A stretch of DNA of 64,000 nt from Saccharothrix algeriensis (GCF_016907655.1 NZ_JAFBCL010000001.1:3940001-4004000), one strand, 5' to 3'. Shown: positions 8,891 to 17,443, counted from the first letter of the stretch. The notes: generated from the letters alone by a model not told the origin. Made by a program: numbers and translations.

Positions 8891-10558
8891 ATGCCGGTGC
8901 TGCAAACGTCCTCGCACGGTGGCGTGACGGACTCCGTGCGCCCGCCGGAGTTCTCCCGAGCCGAGCGCGCCCGCGTGCTCGCCATGACCGCCGCCGGCTC
9001 CGTGGTGGTCAGCTACGCCGCCGTGGCCGCCCTGCTGGCCCTGGTGTCGTCCACGGCCGCGCACGCCCGGTTCTCCACCACCGGCGTGCTGACGGCGTCC
9101 GCGCCGGCCTGGCTGGTCGCCCACCACGTGCCGCTGCGGTTCGACGGCGGGCAGCTCGGCGTGCTGCCGCTGCTGCCGACGCTGCTGCTGATGCTGCTGG
9201 TGTCGCGCGCGGCGGCGGGCGCGGCGGACCGGCTCGGGCTGTTCGAGCCGCTGCAGGCGCGGGGCGTGGTGTTCAGCATCGCCGGCGCGCACGCCGTGGT
9301 CGGCGGCGTGGTCGCGTTCCTGATGGGTGACGAGGGCGTGGTGCGGGCGACGCCCGCCGTGGCGTTCTTCGGCTGCGCGGCGGTGTCCGGGGTCGCGGCG
9401 GTGGCCGGCGTGGCGCAGCGCTGCGGCCTGGTGGAGGTCGTGTTCGAGCGGATCGACCCGGTGGCCCGGCGCGGGCTGCGGGCGGGCGCCGCGGCGCTGG
9501 CCGCGCTGACCGCCGCCGGCGCGCTGCTGCTGGCGTTCGGGCTGGCGGTGTCGTGGCCGGTGACCAGCGGGCTGTTCGACCAGGCGGGCGGGACCCTCGG
9601 CACCGGGCTGGGCATCTGGCTGATGTGCCTGGGCTACCTGCCCAACGCCGTGATCGGCGCGACCTCGTACGTGGTGGGCGCGGGGTTCTCCATCGGGGCG
9701 GTGACCGCCGGCCCGACGGTGCTCGTCGGCGGACCGGTGCCCGCGGTGCCGCTGCTGGCCGCGCTGCCCGAGCAGCAGACCCCGCTGCTGCCGCTGGTGC
9801 TGATCCTGCCGGGCGTGGTCGGCGTGCTGGTGGGGCTGTTCCTGCGGGACGCCGCCGAGACGCCCCGGGCGCGGGTGCGCGCCGTGCTGGTGGCGGCGGT
9901 GACCGGGGGCGTCGGCACGCTGGTGCTGGCCGCGGTCGCGGGCGGCGCCCTGGGCAGCGGCGCGTTCGACCCGGTGACCATCCCGGCCGGGCTGCTGGCG
10001 GTGCTGACGTTCGGCTGGGTCGCCGTGCCGGGCGGGTTCGTGGCGTGGTTCGCGGGCACGCGGCCGGCCCCGGTGGCGGAACCCGAGCCGCAGGTCGCGG
10101 CGGCGGCCGGCGGCGCCGCCGGCGACGAGCCGGCGGGGGACGGCGTCGTGGACGACCTCGACCCGGGCGGTCCCGACGGCGAGGACCCCGGTGAGGACCC
10201 CGGCGAGGACGGCGAGGACTTCGACGAGTACGAGTACGAGGAGTACGAGGAGGACTTCGAGGAACTCGCCGAGGAAGCCGAGGACGAGGAGGACTTCGAG
10301 GACGCGGCGGACTTCGAGGACGACCCCCGGGACGAGCCGGGGGACGACCCCGAGGACGAGGACGAGCCCGCCGCGGACGCCTCCGCGGACGGCCCGGCGG
10401 ACGACGACCCCGAGGCGGACGACCCCGACGAGGGGGAAGCCGGGGAAGACCCCGAAGACCCCGAAGGCGAACCGGGCGGGGAAGAACCCGCCGAGCGCGA
10501 CGAGGGCGACGAGCCCGGCCCCGACCCTCACCCCGACCTGGCCGACAAGCGCCGCTAG
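8891..10558 (+). CDS. perM: PerM-like membrane protein (DUF6350) with long acidic tail
   Basis: A 555-aa protein with about ten membrane helices (residues 25-395) followed by about 160 residues made largely of Asp, Glu, Pro and Gly (DEYEYEEYEEDFEELAEE and similar). It matches the DUF6350 family, whose mycobacterial member PerM (Rv0955) supports cell division and persistence. Synteny with sucCD and DUF5336 before it and purN-purH after it is the same as in M. tuberculosis and makes the name fairly safe. The acidic tail is probably cytoplasmic and disordered and may bind cations or basic partners. purN begins 28 bp later. Confidence 0.82.
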   Translation: MPVLQTSSHGGVTDSVRPPEFSRAERARVLAMTAAGSVVVSYAAVAALLALVSSTAAHARFSTTGVLTASAPAWLVAHHVPLRFDGGQLGVLPLLPTLLLMLLVSRAAAGAADRLGLFEPLQARGVVFSIAGAHAVVGGVVAFLMGDEGVVRATPAVAFFGCAAVSGVAAVAGVAQRCGLVEVVFERIDPVARRGLRAGAAALAALTAAGALLLAFGLAVSWPVTSGLFDQAGGTLGTGLGIWLMCLGYLPNAVIGATSYVVGAGFSIGAVTAGPTVLVGGPVPAVPLLAALPEQQTPLLPLVLILPGVVGVLVGLFLRDAAETPRARVRAVLVAAVTGGVGTLVLAAVAGGALGSGAFDPVTIPAGLLAVLTFGWVAVPGGFVAWFAGTRPAPVAEPEPQVAAAAGGAAGDEPAGDGVVDDLDPGGPDGEDPGEDPGEDGEDFDEYEYEEYEEDFEELAEEAEDEEDFEDAADFEDDPRDEPGDDPEDEDEPAADASADGPADDDPEADDPDEGEAGEDPEDPEGEPGGEEPAERDEGDEPGPDPHPDLADKRR

Positions 10559-10586
10559 CCAACGCCTAGGCTGCTCTTGAGCTGCT

Positions 10587-11249
10587 GTGACAGTCCCCAG
10601 CAAGGAGAGCACGCTGAGCGCCGCGACCACACTCCGGCTTCCCAACCCCGCGCGGGTCGTCGTCCTCGTCTCCGGTTCCGGCACCCTGCTGCAGGCGTTG
10701 CTGGACGCGGCGGCCGACCCCGGTTACCCCGTCGAGGTGGTGGCCGTCGGCGCGGACCGGGCCGGCATCGAGGGGCTCGCCCGCGCCGAGCGCGCCGGCG
10801 TGCCCGGCTTCGCGGTGCGCCTGCGCGACCACGCCGACCGGGACGAGTGGGACGCCGCCCTCGCCGACGAGGTGGCCTCGCACCGGCCCGACCTGGTGGT
10901 CTCCGCCGGGTTCATGAAGATCCTCGGACCGGCCTTCCTGACCCGCTTCGGCGGCCGGATGGTCAACACCCACCCCGCGCTGCTGCCCGCCTTCCCCGGC
11001 GCGCACGGCGTCCGCGACGCCGTCGACTACGGCGTCAAGGTCACCGGCGCGACCGTGCACCTGGTGGACGGCGGCGTGGACACCGGGCCGATCCTGGCCC
11101 AGGAAGCCGTCGTCGTCGGTGACGGTGACGACGTCGACAGCCTGCACGAGCGCATCAAGGTGGTGGAGCGGCGGCTGCTCGTCGACGTCGTCGCCCGCCT
11201 GGCCCGCGAGGGCTGCACCGTGAACGGACGAAAGGTGAGCATCCCGTGA
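10587..11249 (+). CDS. purN: Phosphoribosylglycinamide formyltransferase
   Basis: GAR transformylase transfers a formyl group from 10-formyl-tetrahydrofolate to GAR, the third step of purine synthesis. The product (up to 220 aa) has the phosphate-binding [15 protein letters not shown], the catalytic Asn and His in VNTHPALLP and the catalytic Asp in GGVDTGPIL. Two starts are possible: a GTG at 10587 behind a -10-like TAGGCT (10566-10571), or a CTG at 10614 six bases after AAGGAG (10602-10607). The stop overlaps the purH start by 4 bp, so purN and purH are coupled. Confidence 0.95.
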   Translation: MTVPSKESTLSAATTLRLPNPARVVVLVSGSGTLLQALLDAAADPGYPVEVVAVGADRAGIEGLARAERAGVPGFAVRLRDHADRDEWDAALADEVASHRPDLVVSAGFMKILGPAFLTRFGGRMVNTHPALLPAFPGAHGVRDAVDYGVKVTGATVHLVDGGVDTGPILAQEAVVVGDGDDVDSLHERIKVVERRLLVDVVARLAREGCTVNGRKVSIP

Positions 11250-12829
11250 CCACTCCTGCCGAGAGGCGACCGGTTCGTCGGGCCCTGATCGGGGTGTCCG
11301 ACAAGTCGGGGCTGCTGGAACTGGCCACCGGCCTGCACGCGGCCGGAGTCGAGATCGTCTCCACCGGCGGCACGGCGAAGGCGCTGGCCGACGCCGGCGT
11401 GCCGGTGACCCCGGTGGAGGCCGTGACCGGGTTCCCGGAGGTGCTCGACGGCCGGGTCAAGACGCTGCACCCGCGCGTGCACGCGGGCCTGCTCGCCGAC
11501 ACCCGCCGGCCCGAGCACGTGGCGAAGCTGCGGGAGCTGGACATCGCCCCGTTCGACCTGCTGGTGGTGAACCTGTACCCGTTCGCCCGGACCGTGGCGT
11601 CGGGCGCGTCGGCGGAGGAGTGCGTCGAGCAGATCGACATCGGCGGTCCCGCGATGGTGCGCGCGGCGGCGAAGAACCACGCCGTCGTGGCCGTCGTCGT
11701 GGACCCGGCGCGGTACCCGTGGGTGCTGGAGCAGGTCGGCGAGGGCGGGTTCAGCCTGGCGGACCGGCGGTCGCTGGCGGCGGCGGCGTTCCGGCACACC
11801 GCGTCCTACGACGTGGCCGTCGCGTCGTGGATGGGCGGCGTGCTCAGCCCCGACGACGAGGGCTCCGGCTTCCCGGGCTGGGTCGGCGCGACGTGGGACC
11901 GCAAGCAGGTGCTGCGCTACGGCGAGAACCCGCACCAGAAGGCCGCGCTGTACACGCAGGGTGACGGGCGGACCGGCCTGGCGACGGCGGAGCAGCTGCA
12001 CGGCAAGGAGATGTCCTACAACAACTTCGTCGACGCGGACGCCGCGTGGCGCGCGGCGTGGGACCACTCGCTGCCGTGCGTCGCGATCATCAAGCACGCC
12101 AACCCGTGCGGTATCGCCGTGTCCTCCGTGGACGGTCCGGGCGCCATCGCGGACGCGCACCGCAGGGCGCACGCGTGCGACCCGGTCTCGGCGTTCGGCG
12201 GGGTGATCGCGGCCAACCGCGAGGTGACCGTCGAGCTGGCCGAGCAGGTCGCCGACATCTTCACCGAGGTCATCATCGCCCCTTCGTACGCCGATGGGGC
12301 CGTGGACGTGTTGGCGCGCAAGAAGAACGTGCGCATCCTGGTCGCGGCCGAGCCGTCGCGCGGGGGGCTGGAGGCGCGCCCGGTGTCCGGTGGGCTGCTG
12401 GTGCAGACGGTGGACACCATCGAGGCCGAGGGCGACGACCCGGCCAAGTGGACGCTGGCCTGCGGGACGGCGTTGGACGCGGAGGGCCTCGCCGACCTGG
12501 CCTTCGCGTGGCGGGCGTGCCGCGCGGTGAAGTCGAACGCGATCCTGCTGGCATCCGACGGCGCGACCGTCGGCGCCGGCATGGGGCAGGTCAACCGGGT
12601 GGACGCGGCGCGGCTCGCGGTCGCGCGCGCCGGCGAGCGGGCCAAGGGGGCGGTGGCGGCGTCCGACGCGTTCTTCCCGTTCCCCGACGGCTTGCAGGTG
12701 CTGCTGGAGGCGGGCGTGCGGGCCGTCGTCCAGCCCGGTGGGTCGGTGCGGGACGCGGAGGTGATCGCGGCAGCCGAGGCGGCGGGCGCGACCGTGTACT
12801 TGACCGGCACCCGGCACTTCGCGCACTAG
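11246..12829 (+). CDS. purH: Bifunctional AICAR transformylase/IMP cyclohydrolase
   Basis: PurH carries out the last two steps of IMP synthesis: formylation of AICAR and ring closure. The 527-aa length is typical. The N-terminal MGS-like cyclohydrolase domain begins [20 protein letters not shown] and includes STGGTAKAL; the AICARFT domain contains KHANPCGIA, with the catalytic Lys-His pair, and [11 protein letters not shown]. It overlaps purN by 4 bp. A hairpin at 12840-12875 ends the transcript. Confidence 0.97.
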   Translation: MTTPAERRPVRRALIGVSDKSGLLELATGLHAAGVEIVSTGGTAKALADAGVPVTPVEAVTGFPEVLDGRVKTLHPRVHAGLLADTRRPEHVAKLRELDIAPFDLLVVNLYPFARTVASGASAEECVEQIDIGGPAMVRAAAKNHAVVAVVVDPARYPWVLEQVGEGGFSLADRRSLAAAAFRHTASYDVAVASWMGGVLSPDDEGSGFPGWVGATWDRKQVLRYGENPHQKAALYTQGDGRTGLATAEQLHGKEMSYNNFVDADAAWRAAWDHSLPCVAIIKHANPCGIAVSSVDGPGAIADAHRRAHACDPVSAFGGVIAANREVTVELAEQVADIFTEVIIAPSYADGAVDVLARKKNVRILVAAEPSRGGLEARPVSGGLLVQTVDTIEAEGDDPAKWTLACGTALDAEGLADLAFAWRACRAVKSNAILLASDGATVGAGMGQVNRVDAARLAVARAGERAKGAVAASDAFFPFPDGLQVLLEAGVRAVVQPGGSVRDAEVIAAAEAAGATVYLTGTRHFAH

Positions 12830-12839
12830 GGCGCACCGC

Positions 12840-12875
12840 CCGGGTCGGCCCGCGCCCGAGCGCAGGCCGACCCGG
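12840..12875. terminator. Hairpin terminator after purH
   Basis: An 11-bp perfect stem (CCGGGTCGGCC at 12840-12850 with 12865-12875) and a 14-nt loop start 10 bp after the purH stop. Confidence 0.65.
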
Positions 12876-12955
12876 CCCGCCCCACTGCACCGACACGCGC
12901 TTTACCGCAGCCAATAGCTTTTGGTTTTCGGCACGCCCCGTGCAGACCGGTGCTC

Positions 12956-13082
12956 TCGTGTTCTCCCCGTATGGCCTGCCCGGAGGGCTACCATGCTTTC
13001 TTGGGGGGTGCAAGCACGCTTTTCGCTTGCACCCCCCAAGAAAGCATGGTCGTCTTTGACAGGTCATGCGGGGAGAACACGA
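12956..13082. repeat. Nested palindrome element 1 (outer and inner inverted repeats)
   Basis: Outer arms 12956-12980 and 13058-13082 begin with TCGTGTTCTCCCCGTATG and match at 17 of the first 18 positions. Inside them lies a perfect 25-bp inverted repeat (12991-13015 with 13025-13049) around a 9-nt loop (13016-13024). The element stands in AT-richer DNA between the convergent purH and the membrane-anchored protein gene. It shares its outer arms and architecture with element 2 at 13241-13367. It could be a bidirectional terminator or a REP/MITE-like mobile repeat; there is no coding capacity. Confidence 0.85.
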
Positions 13083-13240
13083 CCGCTGTTTCTTTTCATT
13101 CTCCTTGGCGGCCTGCCTGTCCGGCGAGGACTCTTTTGGTTTTTGATCTTGGATCGGTGCGGCACCTGATATTTCCTGGATCGGTGCGCGATCTTGGTAT
13201 GAAGAGCGGCTGGGAGGCCCCCAAGGAGGAGGGAAGTGCG

Positions 13241-13367
13241 TCGTGTTCTCCCCGTACGGCCTGCCGGAGGCAATCATCTTTGTCGGGAGGTGTCAAGCGA
13301 AGAACGTGCTTGACACCTCCCGACAAAGATGATTGGGCTGCGCCCAGGCCGTACGGGGAGAACACGA
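13241..13367. repeat. Nested palindrome element 2, paralogue of element 1
   Basis: Outer arms 13241-13263 and 13345-13367 form a perfect 23-bp inverted repeat starting TCGTGTTCTCCCCGTACGG, as in element 1. The inner arms 13271-13298 and 13308-13335 are a perfect 28-bp inverted repeat with a 9-nt loop (13299-13307). The inner arms are recognisably related to those of element 1 but differ at many positions, each change being compensated on the other arm. Between the elements an 11-bp direct repeat GGATCGGTGCG occurs at 13151 and 13178. The remaining 13368-13593 has further short GC-rich inverted repeats and no gene. Confidence 0.85.
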
Positions 13368-13593
13368 GGCACACGGCTGCGCTGAACAGCGCCGCCGCGC
13401 GGAGCGCGGCTGAGGCGAGAGCTGCACCGCAGGCCGCGCGGGGCGCAGCTGCGGTGCAAGCTGTAGCTCCGCCGCGTGGAGTGCGGCTCTGAGTGCGTCG
13501 GAGTTGCGCGAGCGCGGCTCGGCTCAGCTCGGCTTGCGGAGCGGTCACGGTTCGGTCGGAGTGGCCGCGAGGGCGTTAGGCCCGAGTTTGGCT

Positions 13594-14421
13594 TCAGCGC
13601 TTGGTCAGTTCCTCCGCGGTCTTGCGGACCACGGCTTCGGCATCGCCGATCGGGAATTCCGAATCGCTGAAGAAGCCCTTGTCCCGTCCCGAGTAGCGGA
13701 TGTTCCACACCACCGCGCCCTTGCGCACCAGCAGGTTCGCCTCGGTGAGGTCCGCCGGTGCCGAAGGGGCGACGATGATCGCCTCGTCGCCCAGGCCCTG
13801 GATCGGCTTGGCCTGCTGGCCCCGCGCGTAGACGTTGAACCCCGAGTAGTTGTTCTTCGCCTGTTCCAGGTTCCGGTCCTGCTTGTCGGAGAACGTGCTG
13901 AAGTCGTAGACGTGGAAGCTCAGGACGCGCGGGTTCCGGCCGTCCTTGCCCTTGGTCTGCTCCCACGCGCACTGGGTCATCTTCAGGCCCTTCTCGCTGT
14001 CGTGCGGGGCCTGGACGAGTCGGAAGCTGCTGACGTGGGCCTGGGCGCGCAGCTCCTGGCTCAGCTCGCACTGGGCGACGGGCTGCTCGCCGGGGCCGCC
14101 GCCGGGCTCGTCGCTGTAGTCGAGGTAGAGCTTGCCGAACACGCCGCCGACGACCAGGACGACGGCCCCCACCGCCAGCCCGACGATCAGCCCGGTCCGC
14201 TTCTTCCCGGGCGGCTGCGGCCCGTGCGCGCCGGGCTGGGGGTACGGCCCGTAGCCCGGCGGGCCGGGTGGCGGACCGTACCCCGGCTGACCTGGCTGCC
14301 CCGGGCCGTGGCCCGGGTGGGGCCCGGGTCCGGGCGGGCCGTAGCCGGGTGGCGGGGGCTGGCCGAAGGCCGGTCGGCCCGGCTGCCCCGGTTGTCCGGG
14401 TCCGTTGTGAGGTGCGTTCAC
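13594..14421 (-). CDS. Membrane-anchored protein with Pro/Gly-rich N-terminus, unknown function
   Basis: A 275-aa protein from a GTG at 14421 preceded by GGGGGAAA. Residues 1-72 are a Pro/Gly/Gln-rich cytoplasmic-type segment with repeated GQPG and GYGPPP units, followed by KKR and one membrane helix (about 76-98). The rest is an extracytoplasmic domain with two Cys (ending AQCEL and TQCAWEQ) that probably form a disulfide, as in DUF3558-type proteins; membership in that family is uncertain. A longer frame upstream has no supporting features. It faces purH across the palindrome-rich gap. Confidence 0.75.
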   Translation of the reverse strand: MNAPHNGPGQPGQPGRPAFGQPPPPGYGPPGPGPHPGHGPGQPGQPGYGPPPGPPGYGPYPQPGAHGPQPPGKKRTGLIVGLAVGAVVLVVGGVFGKLYLDYSDEPGGGPGEQPVAQCELSQELRAQAHVSSFRLVQAPHDSEKGLKMTQCAWEQTKGKDGRNPRVLSFHVYDFSTFSDKQDRNLEQAKNNYSGFNVYARGQQAKPIQGLGDEAIIVAPSAPADLTEANLLVRKGAVVWNIRYSGRDKGFFSDSEFPIGDAEAVVRKTAEELTKR

Positions 14422-14527
14422 GGTTTCCCCCCGTGCGTCGCGGAAAGCTGCGCGGTGCAGTGTGCCGGCCACCCGTTCGTGGCCATTGACACCGGGTGGT
14501 CGGGTGGGGATAAGATCAGCTCGTCGT

Positions 14528-14543
14528 TCGAACGTTTGTTCGA
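14528..14543. promoter_or_regulatory. SOS box (LexA operator)
   Basis: TCGAACGTTTGTTCGA is a perfect match to the actinobacterial LexA consensus TCGAAC-N4-GTTCGA. It lies 71 bp before the start of the imuA'-like frame on the plus strand, the expected place for DNA-damage control of that gene. It also lies 107 bp upstream of the divergent membrane-anchored gene, so control of that gene is possible too. Confidence 0.8.
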
Positions 14544-14614
14544 CAGACAGGTCGCCGACTTCCCACGGCGGTCCGCGCACAGGGGTGCGTGCGGATTCGC
14601 GGGAGGAGGGTCGG

Positions 14615-14998
14615 GTGTCCAGGTCGGCAACGGCGACGTCGGTCGCGCTCGGGGTAGGCGCGGCGGGCGAGTCGACCACGACATCGGCTCGGGTGCTGCC
14701 GGTTCGCGGGGAATCGGCGGACGTCCTCCGGTGGGGCGGCCTGCGGCGGGGCAGCGCGGTGTCGGTGAGCGGGTCGGCATCGTCGCTGCTCGCGCTGGTG
14801 GCCGAGGAGTCGGCGCAAGGGTGCTGGGCGGCCGTTGCCGGCCTGTCGGGGCGTGGGGCGCCCACGGCGGCCGAGTCGGGGGTGGCCGTCCACCACCTCG
14901 CTCCGGTCCCTCGTCCTGGGAGGGGCCGGAGCGAGGCCGAACGCAGTGCGACGGGGTCCCGGACGAGCCCTGGGCCGTCCTGCCCGGTGGCGGGGTGA
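14615..14998 (+). pseudogene. imuA'-like (RecA-fold mutasome accessory) N-terminal fragment
   Basis: A GTG at 14615 follows GGAGGAGGG. The predicted 127 aa resemble the N-terminal half of actinobacterial ImuA' proteins: ARVLPVRGESADVLRWGGL, then RRGSAVSVSGSASSLLALV, CWAAVAGL and HHLAPVPRPG, in the order seen in that family. After PRPG the similarity stops, codon use degrades and the frame ends at 14998, about half the family length of roughly 230 aa. No imuB or dnaE2 follows. The likely reading is a decayed or truncated SOS-inducible gene. The sequence is too diverged for a firm call. Confidence 0.45.
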
Positions 14999-15209
14999 TC
15001 GGCGTGCGCGGGTTGCTCCGAGCCCTGGCCGCCGCGTGCGGCGGGCACCGCCCCGAACCATCGGCCCGCGGTGAGCGCGAGGCAGGGGCGCGGAGTCCCG
15101 ACAGGTCCGGGCCGGAGTCGCCCCGGTGCGGTGCGCGAGAGTGGCCGTCGGTCGACGGCGGGCCCGGGTTGGCCCCGTGGCGTCCCGGCGGCCTGGCCCG
15201 GGGGACGAG

Positions 15210-15404
15210 GTGATCGACGTGCACGCGCCCGCTCGTGCGAGGCGACGAAACCGGTGGGCGGTGGGCGAGCGGTGGCGGTACGACCGGCACGCCGTGCGGG
15301 CGACCCGCCTCCGGGTGTTCCGCGCCGCCCCGGACGGGGAAGAACAGGCGTCCCAGCTGATCCGCGCGGGCGGGCGGTGGGCGGTGGAAGGGGTGTGCGA
15401 CTGA
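15210..15404 (+). CDS. Small uncharacterised protein (possible)
   Basis: A possible 64-aa product from a GTG at 15210, with several Trp and Arg residues (GERWRYDRHAVRATRLRVFR) and good third-position GC in its second half. I do not recognise the family. It could be a separate small gene or the remains of something larger, since it follows the imuA'-like fragment. Its stop overlaps the next start (TGATG at 15402-15406), which supports translational coupling and therefore reality, but composition alone could produce this. Confidence 0.3.
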   Translation: MIDVHAPARARRRNRWAVGERWRYDRHAVRATRLRVFRAAPDGEEQASQLIRAGGRWAVEGVCD

Positions 15405-15589
15405 TGTCCGGTGATCTTCCCGACGACCACCGGGGCTCGGCGGGCGGGCCGGGTGGCGCGCTCCACCGGCCGGGGGGCGGGTCCGGCTGGTCCGGTGGCG
15501 CGGTCGGCGAACCCGGCCGCCCGGAGGTCTCCGACTGGCTGCCACTGCTCATCCCGCTGCCCCGCCGCGCACCGGACGAGCTGTCCTGA
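15404..15589 (+). CDS. Small Gly/Pro-rich protein (possible)
   Basis: A possible 61-aa product starting ATG at 15404, overlapping the previous frame by one base. It is Gly- and Asp-rich and ends VSDWLPLLIPLPRRAPDELS. There is no recognised family. Its last codons and stop belong to the first copy of a 38-bp tandem repeat that continues downstream, so the repeat may have grown from the gene end. Confidence 0.3.
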   Translation: MSGDLPDDHRGSAGGPGGALHRPGGGSGWSGGAVGEPGRPEVSDWLPLLIPLPRRAPDELS

Positions 15590-15694
15590 CGCGGGGCCCG
15601 CTCACCCGCCGAGCCGCGCTGTCCTGACGCGGGGTCCGCCCACTCGCCGAACCGAGCTGTCCTGACGCGGGGTCCGCTCACCCGCCGAGCCGCG
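15581..15694. repeat. 38-bp tandem repeat, three copies
   Basis: Units begin CTGTCCTGACGCGGGG at 15581, 15619 and 15657 and are nearly identical; a decayed fourth start is seen at 15695. The period is not a multiple of three, so the array is not coding as a whole. The remaining 15695-15906, up to the DHFR-like gene, shows no other feature. Confidence 0.85.
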
Positions 15695-15906
15695 CTGCCC
15701 GGCGACCACCGCGCGCCGACGGCGGCGACAACCCGGCCTGGCGCGCGAGCGCCGCGCGGCACCGCAGGGCTCCCGCCCGAGGCCGCGGGGTGGCGGGCGC
15801 CGGGCCGGGCTTCCGCGCGGCGGCGCGTTCCGCCGACCCCGTCCCCTGGTCGCCGCCCCGCCGCCTTCGCCCGGGGGAGCGCGGCCCTCGGCGGCCGGGC
15901 CCGCGG

Positions 15907-16467
15907 TCAGGACTTCGCGTAGGTCGCGAAGACCACCCCCGACGTGAACGTCCGGCTCTCCACCGCGGTGAACCGCCCCGGCGCGAACTCGCCGTCGAAC
16001 AGCGGGACGCCCCGGCCCAGCACGATCGGGTGGACCTTGAGGATCAGCCGGTCGATCTCCGGCAGCAGCGAGCCGGCGAGCCTGCCCCCGCCGCACAGCC
16101 AGATGTCCTGGCCGTCCTCGGCCTTGAGCGCGCGCACCAGCGCGAGCGGGTCGTCGGCCACGACCCGCACGTCCGCCGGGACGTCGTCGAGGGTGCGGGA
16201 CACGACGTACTGCCGCAGGTGCGGGTACGGGCTGGGCAGGCCGCCGGGCGCCTGGTAGGTCGCCCGGCCCATCAGGACGGTGTCGAAGGTCGGGTTGGGG
16301 CCGGTGATGCCGAGGGGCTCCCGCGCCTGGGCGGGCAGCGCGTCCGGGAACTGCTCGACCAGGGCGGCCATGTGGTCGCCCTCGAACAGGAAGTCGGCGT
16401 AGCCGCCGTCGGGGGCGGCGATGAACCCGTCCAGGGACGTCGCCACCAGGTAGGTCAGGTTTCGCAC
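15907..16467 (-). CDS. Dihydrofolate reductase-family protein (RibD C-terminal type)
   Basis: A 186-aa protein with the DHFR/RibD-C fold: RNLTYLVATSLDGFIA at the N-terminus, LMGRATYQ in the middle and DIWLCGGGRLAGSLLPEIDR with the glycine-rich NADPH-binding turn. Such stand-alone proteins are NADPH reductases of unknown substrate and are probably not the housekeeping DHFR. The GTG at 16467 follows GAAGGAGA and is preferred over an upstream GTG at 16485 that would overlap this ribosome site. It is divergent from a TetR regulator with a perfect palindrome between them. Confidence 0.85.
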   Translation of the reverse strand: MRNLTYLVATSLDGFIAAPDGGYADFLFEGDHMAALVEQFPDALPAQAREPLGITGPNPTFDTVLMGRATYQAPGGLPSPYPHLRQYVVSRTLDDVPADVRVVADDPLALVRALKAEDGQDIWLCGGGRLAGSLLPEIDRLILKVHPIVLGRGVPLFDGEFAPGRFTAVESRTFTSGVVFATYAKS

Positions 16468-16492
16468 GTGCTCTCCTTCAACCACTCTGCCT

Positions 16493-16516
16493 GTAGTACT
16501 ATATATGAAGTACTAC
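16493..16516. promoter_or_regulatory. Palindromic TetR operator
   Basis: Perfect 8-bp arms GTAGTACT (16493-16500) and AGTACTAC (16509-16516) flank an AT-rich 8-bp centre. The site overlaps the only TATA-like sequence of the 77-bp divergent gap, so binding should block both promoters. Confidence 0.75.
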
Positions 16517-16544
16517 GACCGGAGTGGTTGTCAAGGAGGGGCTC

Positions 16545-17108
16545 GTGACCAGGAACCCGGCCAGGCGGACCGCCCTGGTGGACGCGGCGGTCGAGGTGCT
16601 GGCCCGCGAGGGCGCGCGCGGCCTGACGTTCCGCGCCGTCGACGCCGAGGCGGGCGTGCCGGCGGGCACCGCGTCGAACTACTTCGCCAACCGCGACGAC
16701 CTGCTGCGGCAGGTGGGGGAGCACGTCCACGTCCGGGTCCGGCCCGCGCCCGAGGTGTTCGCCCGGATCGAGCGGGCGCGCAAGGACAAGGCGCTGGTGG
16801 TCCGGCTGATGCACGAGCTGGTGGACCGCCTCGCGCAGGACCGCGCCGGCTACCTCGCGCTGCTCGAACTGCGCCTGGAGGCCACCCGGCGGCCCGCGCT
16901 GCGGGCGGCGCTGACCAGGACCATCGGCGAGAACCTGGCGGAGAACGTCCGGTTCCACCTGGACACCGGCCTGCCGGGGGACCGGACCACCGTCGTGGCG
17001 CTGTACCTGGCGATGAGCGGCCTGGTCGTGGAGCACCTGACCCTGCCCGACGTGATCCCGGGGCCGGAGCTGGACGAGCTGATCACGGCCCTGGTCGACC
17101 GCCTCTGA
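16545..17108 (+). CDS. TetR/AcrR-family transcriptional regulator
   Basis: A 187-aa one-component repressor. The helix-turn-helix at about residues 25-55 reads GLTFRAVDAEAGVPAGTASN followed by YFANRDDLL, typical of TetR. The C-terminal ligand domain has the common DxVxRL-type helices. The GTG at 16545 lies five bases after AAGGAGG and is preferred to a GTG at 16524. It probably represses itself and the divergent DHFR-like gene through the palindrome at 16493-16516. The ligand is unknown. Confidence 0.9.
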   Translation: MTRNPARRTALVDAAVEVLAREGARGLTFRAVDAEAGVPAGTASNYFANRDDLLRQVGEHVHVRVRPAPEVFARIERARKDKALVVRLMHELVDRLAQDRAGYLALLELRLEATRRPALRAALTRTIGENLAENVRFHLDTGLPGDRTTVVALYLAMSGLVVEHLTLPDVIPGPELDELITALVDRL

Positions 17109-17130
17109 CCGGGGCCCGGCGGTCCTCGCG

Positions 17131-17433
17131 TCAGCGGCTGAGCGGGCCGCCGACGATGGTCATCGCCACGACGATCACGGCGAACCCCAGCCCCGAGTAC
17201 AGCAGGGCGTCGACGCCCCGGCTCCGGATCGCGATCAGCCCCGCCTGCTCGTCGGTCACCAGCACCCGCAGCAGCGCCGCGACCAGCAGCGCGACGCCGA
17301 TCAGCACCGCGCCCTGCCGCCAGTGGTACTGCACGACGCGCACGAGCCCCAGCACCACCACGCCCAGCACCAGCCCGAACGGCAGGTGCTGACCCGCCGC
17401 CGACCGCCAGCGCTGCTCCGGCATCAGGTCCAC
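17131..17433 (-). CDS. DUF3017 membrane protein
   Basis: A 100-aa protein with three hydrophobic helices (about 19-35, 40-58 and 76-96) that matches DUF3017, a family regularly found just downstream of folD in actinobacteria, including M. tuberculosis. It starts GTG at 17433, 10 bp after the folD stop, so the two form an operon. The function is unknown. Confidence 0.8.
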   Translation of the reverse strand: MDLMPEQRWRSAAGQHLPFGLVLGVVVLGLVRVVQYHWRQGAVLIGVALLVAALLRVLVTDEQAGLIAIRSRGVDALLYSGLGFAVIVVAMTIVGGPLSR

Positions 17434-17443
17434 CGCCCCGCCC

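Noticed and set aside
14422..15762. Upstream extension of the membrane-anchored protein gene by about 450 codons
   Set aside because: The extension is Arg/Pro/Ser-rich, includes the SOS box and imuA'-like frame on the other strand, and the GTG at 14421 has a ribosome site.
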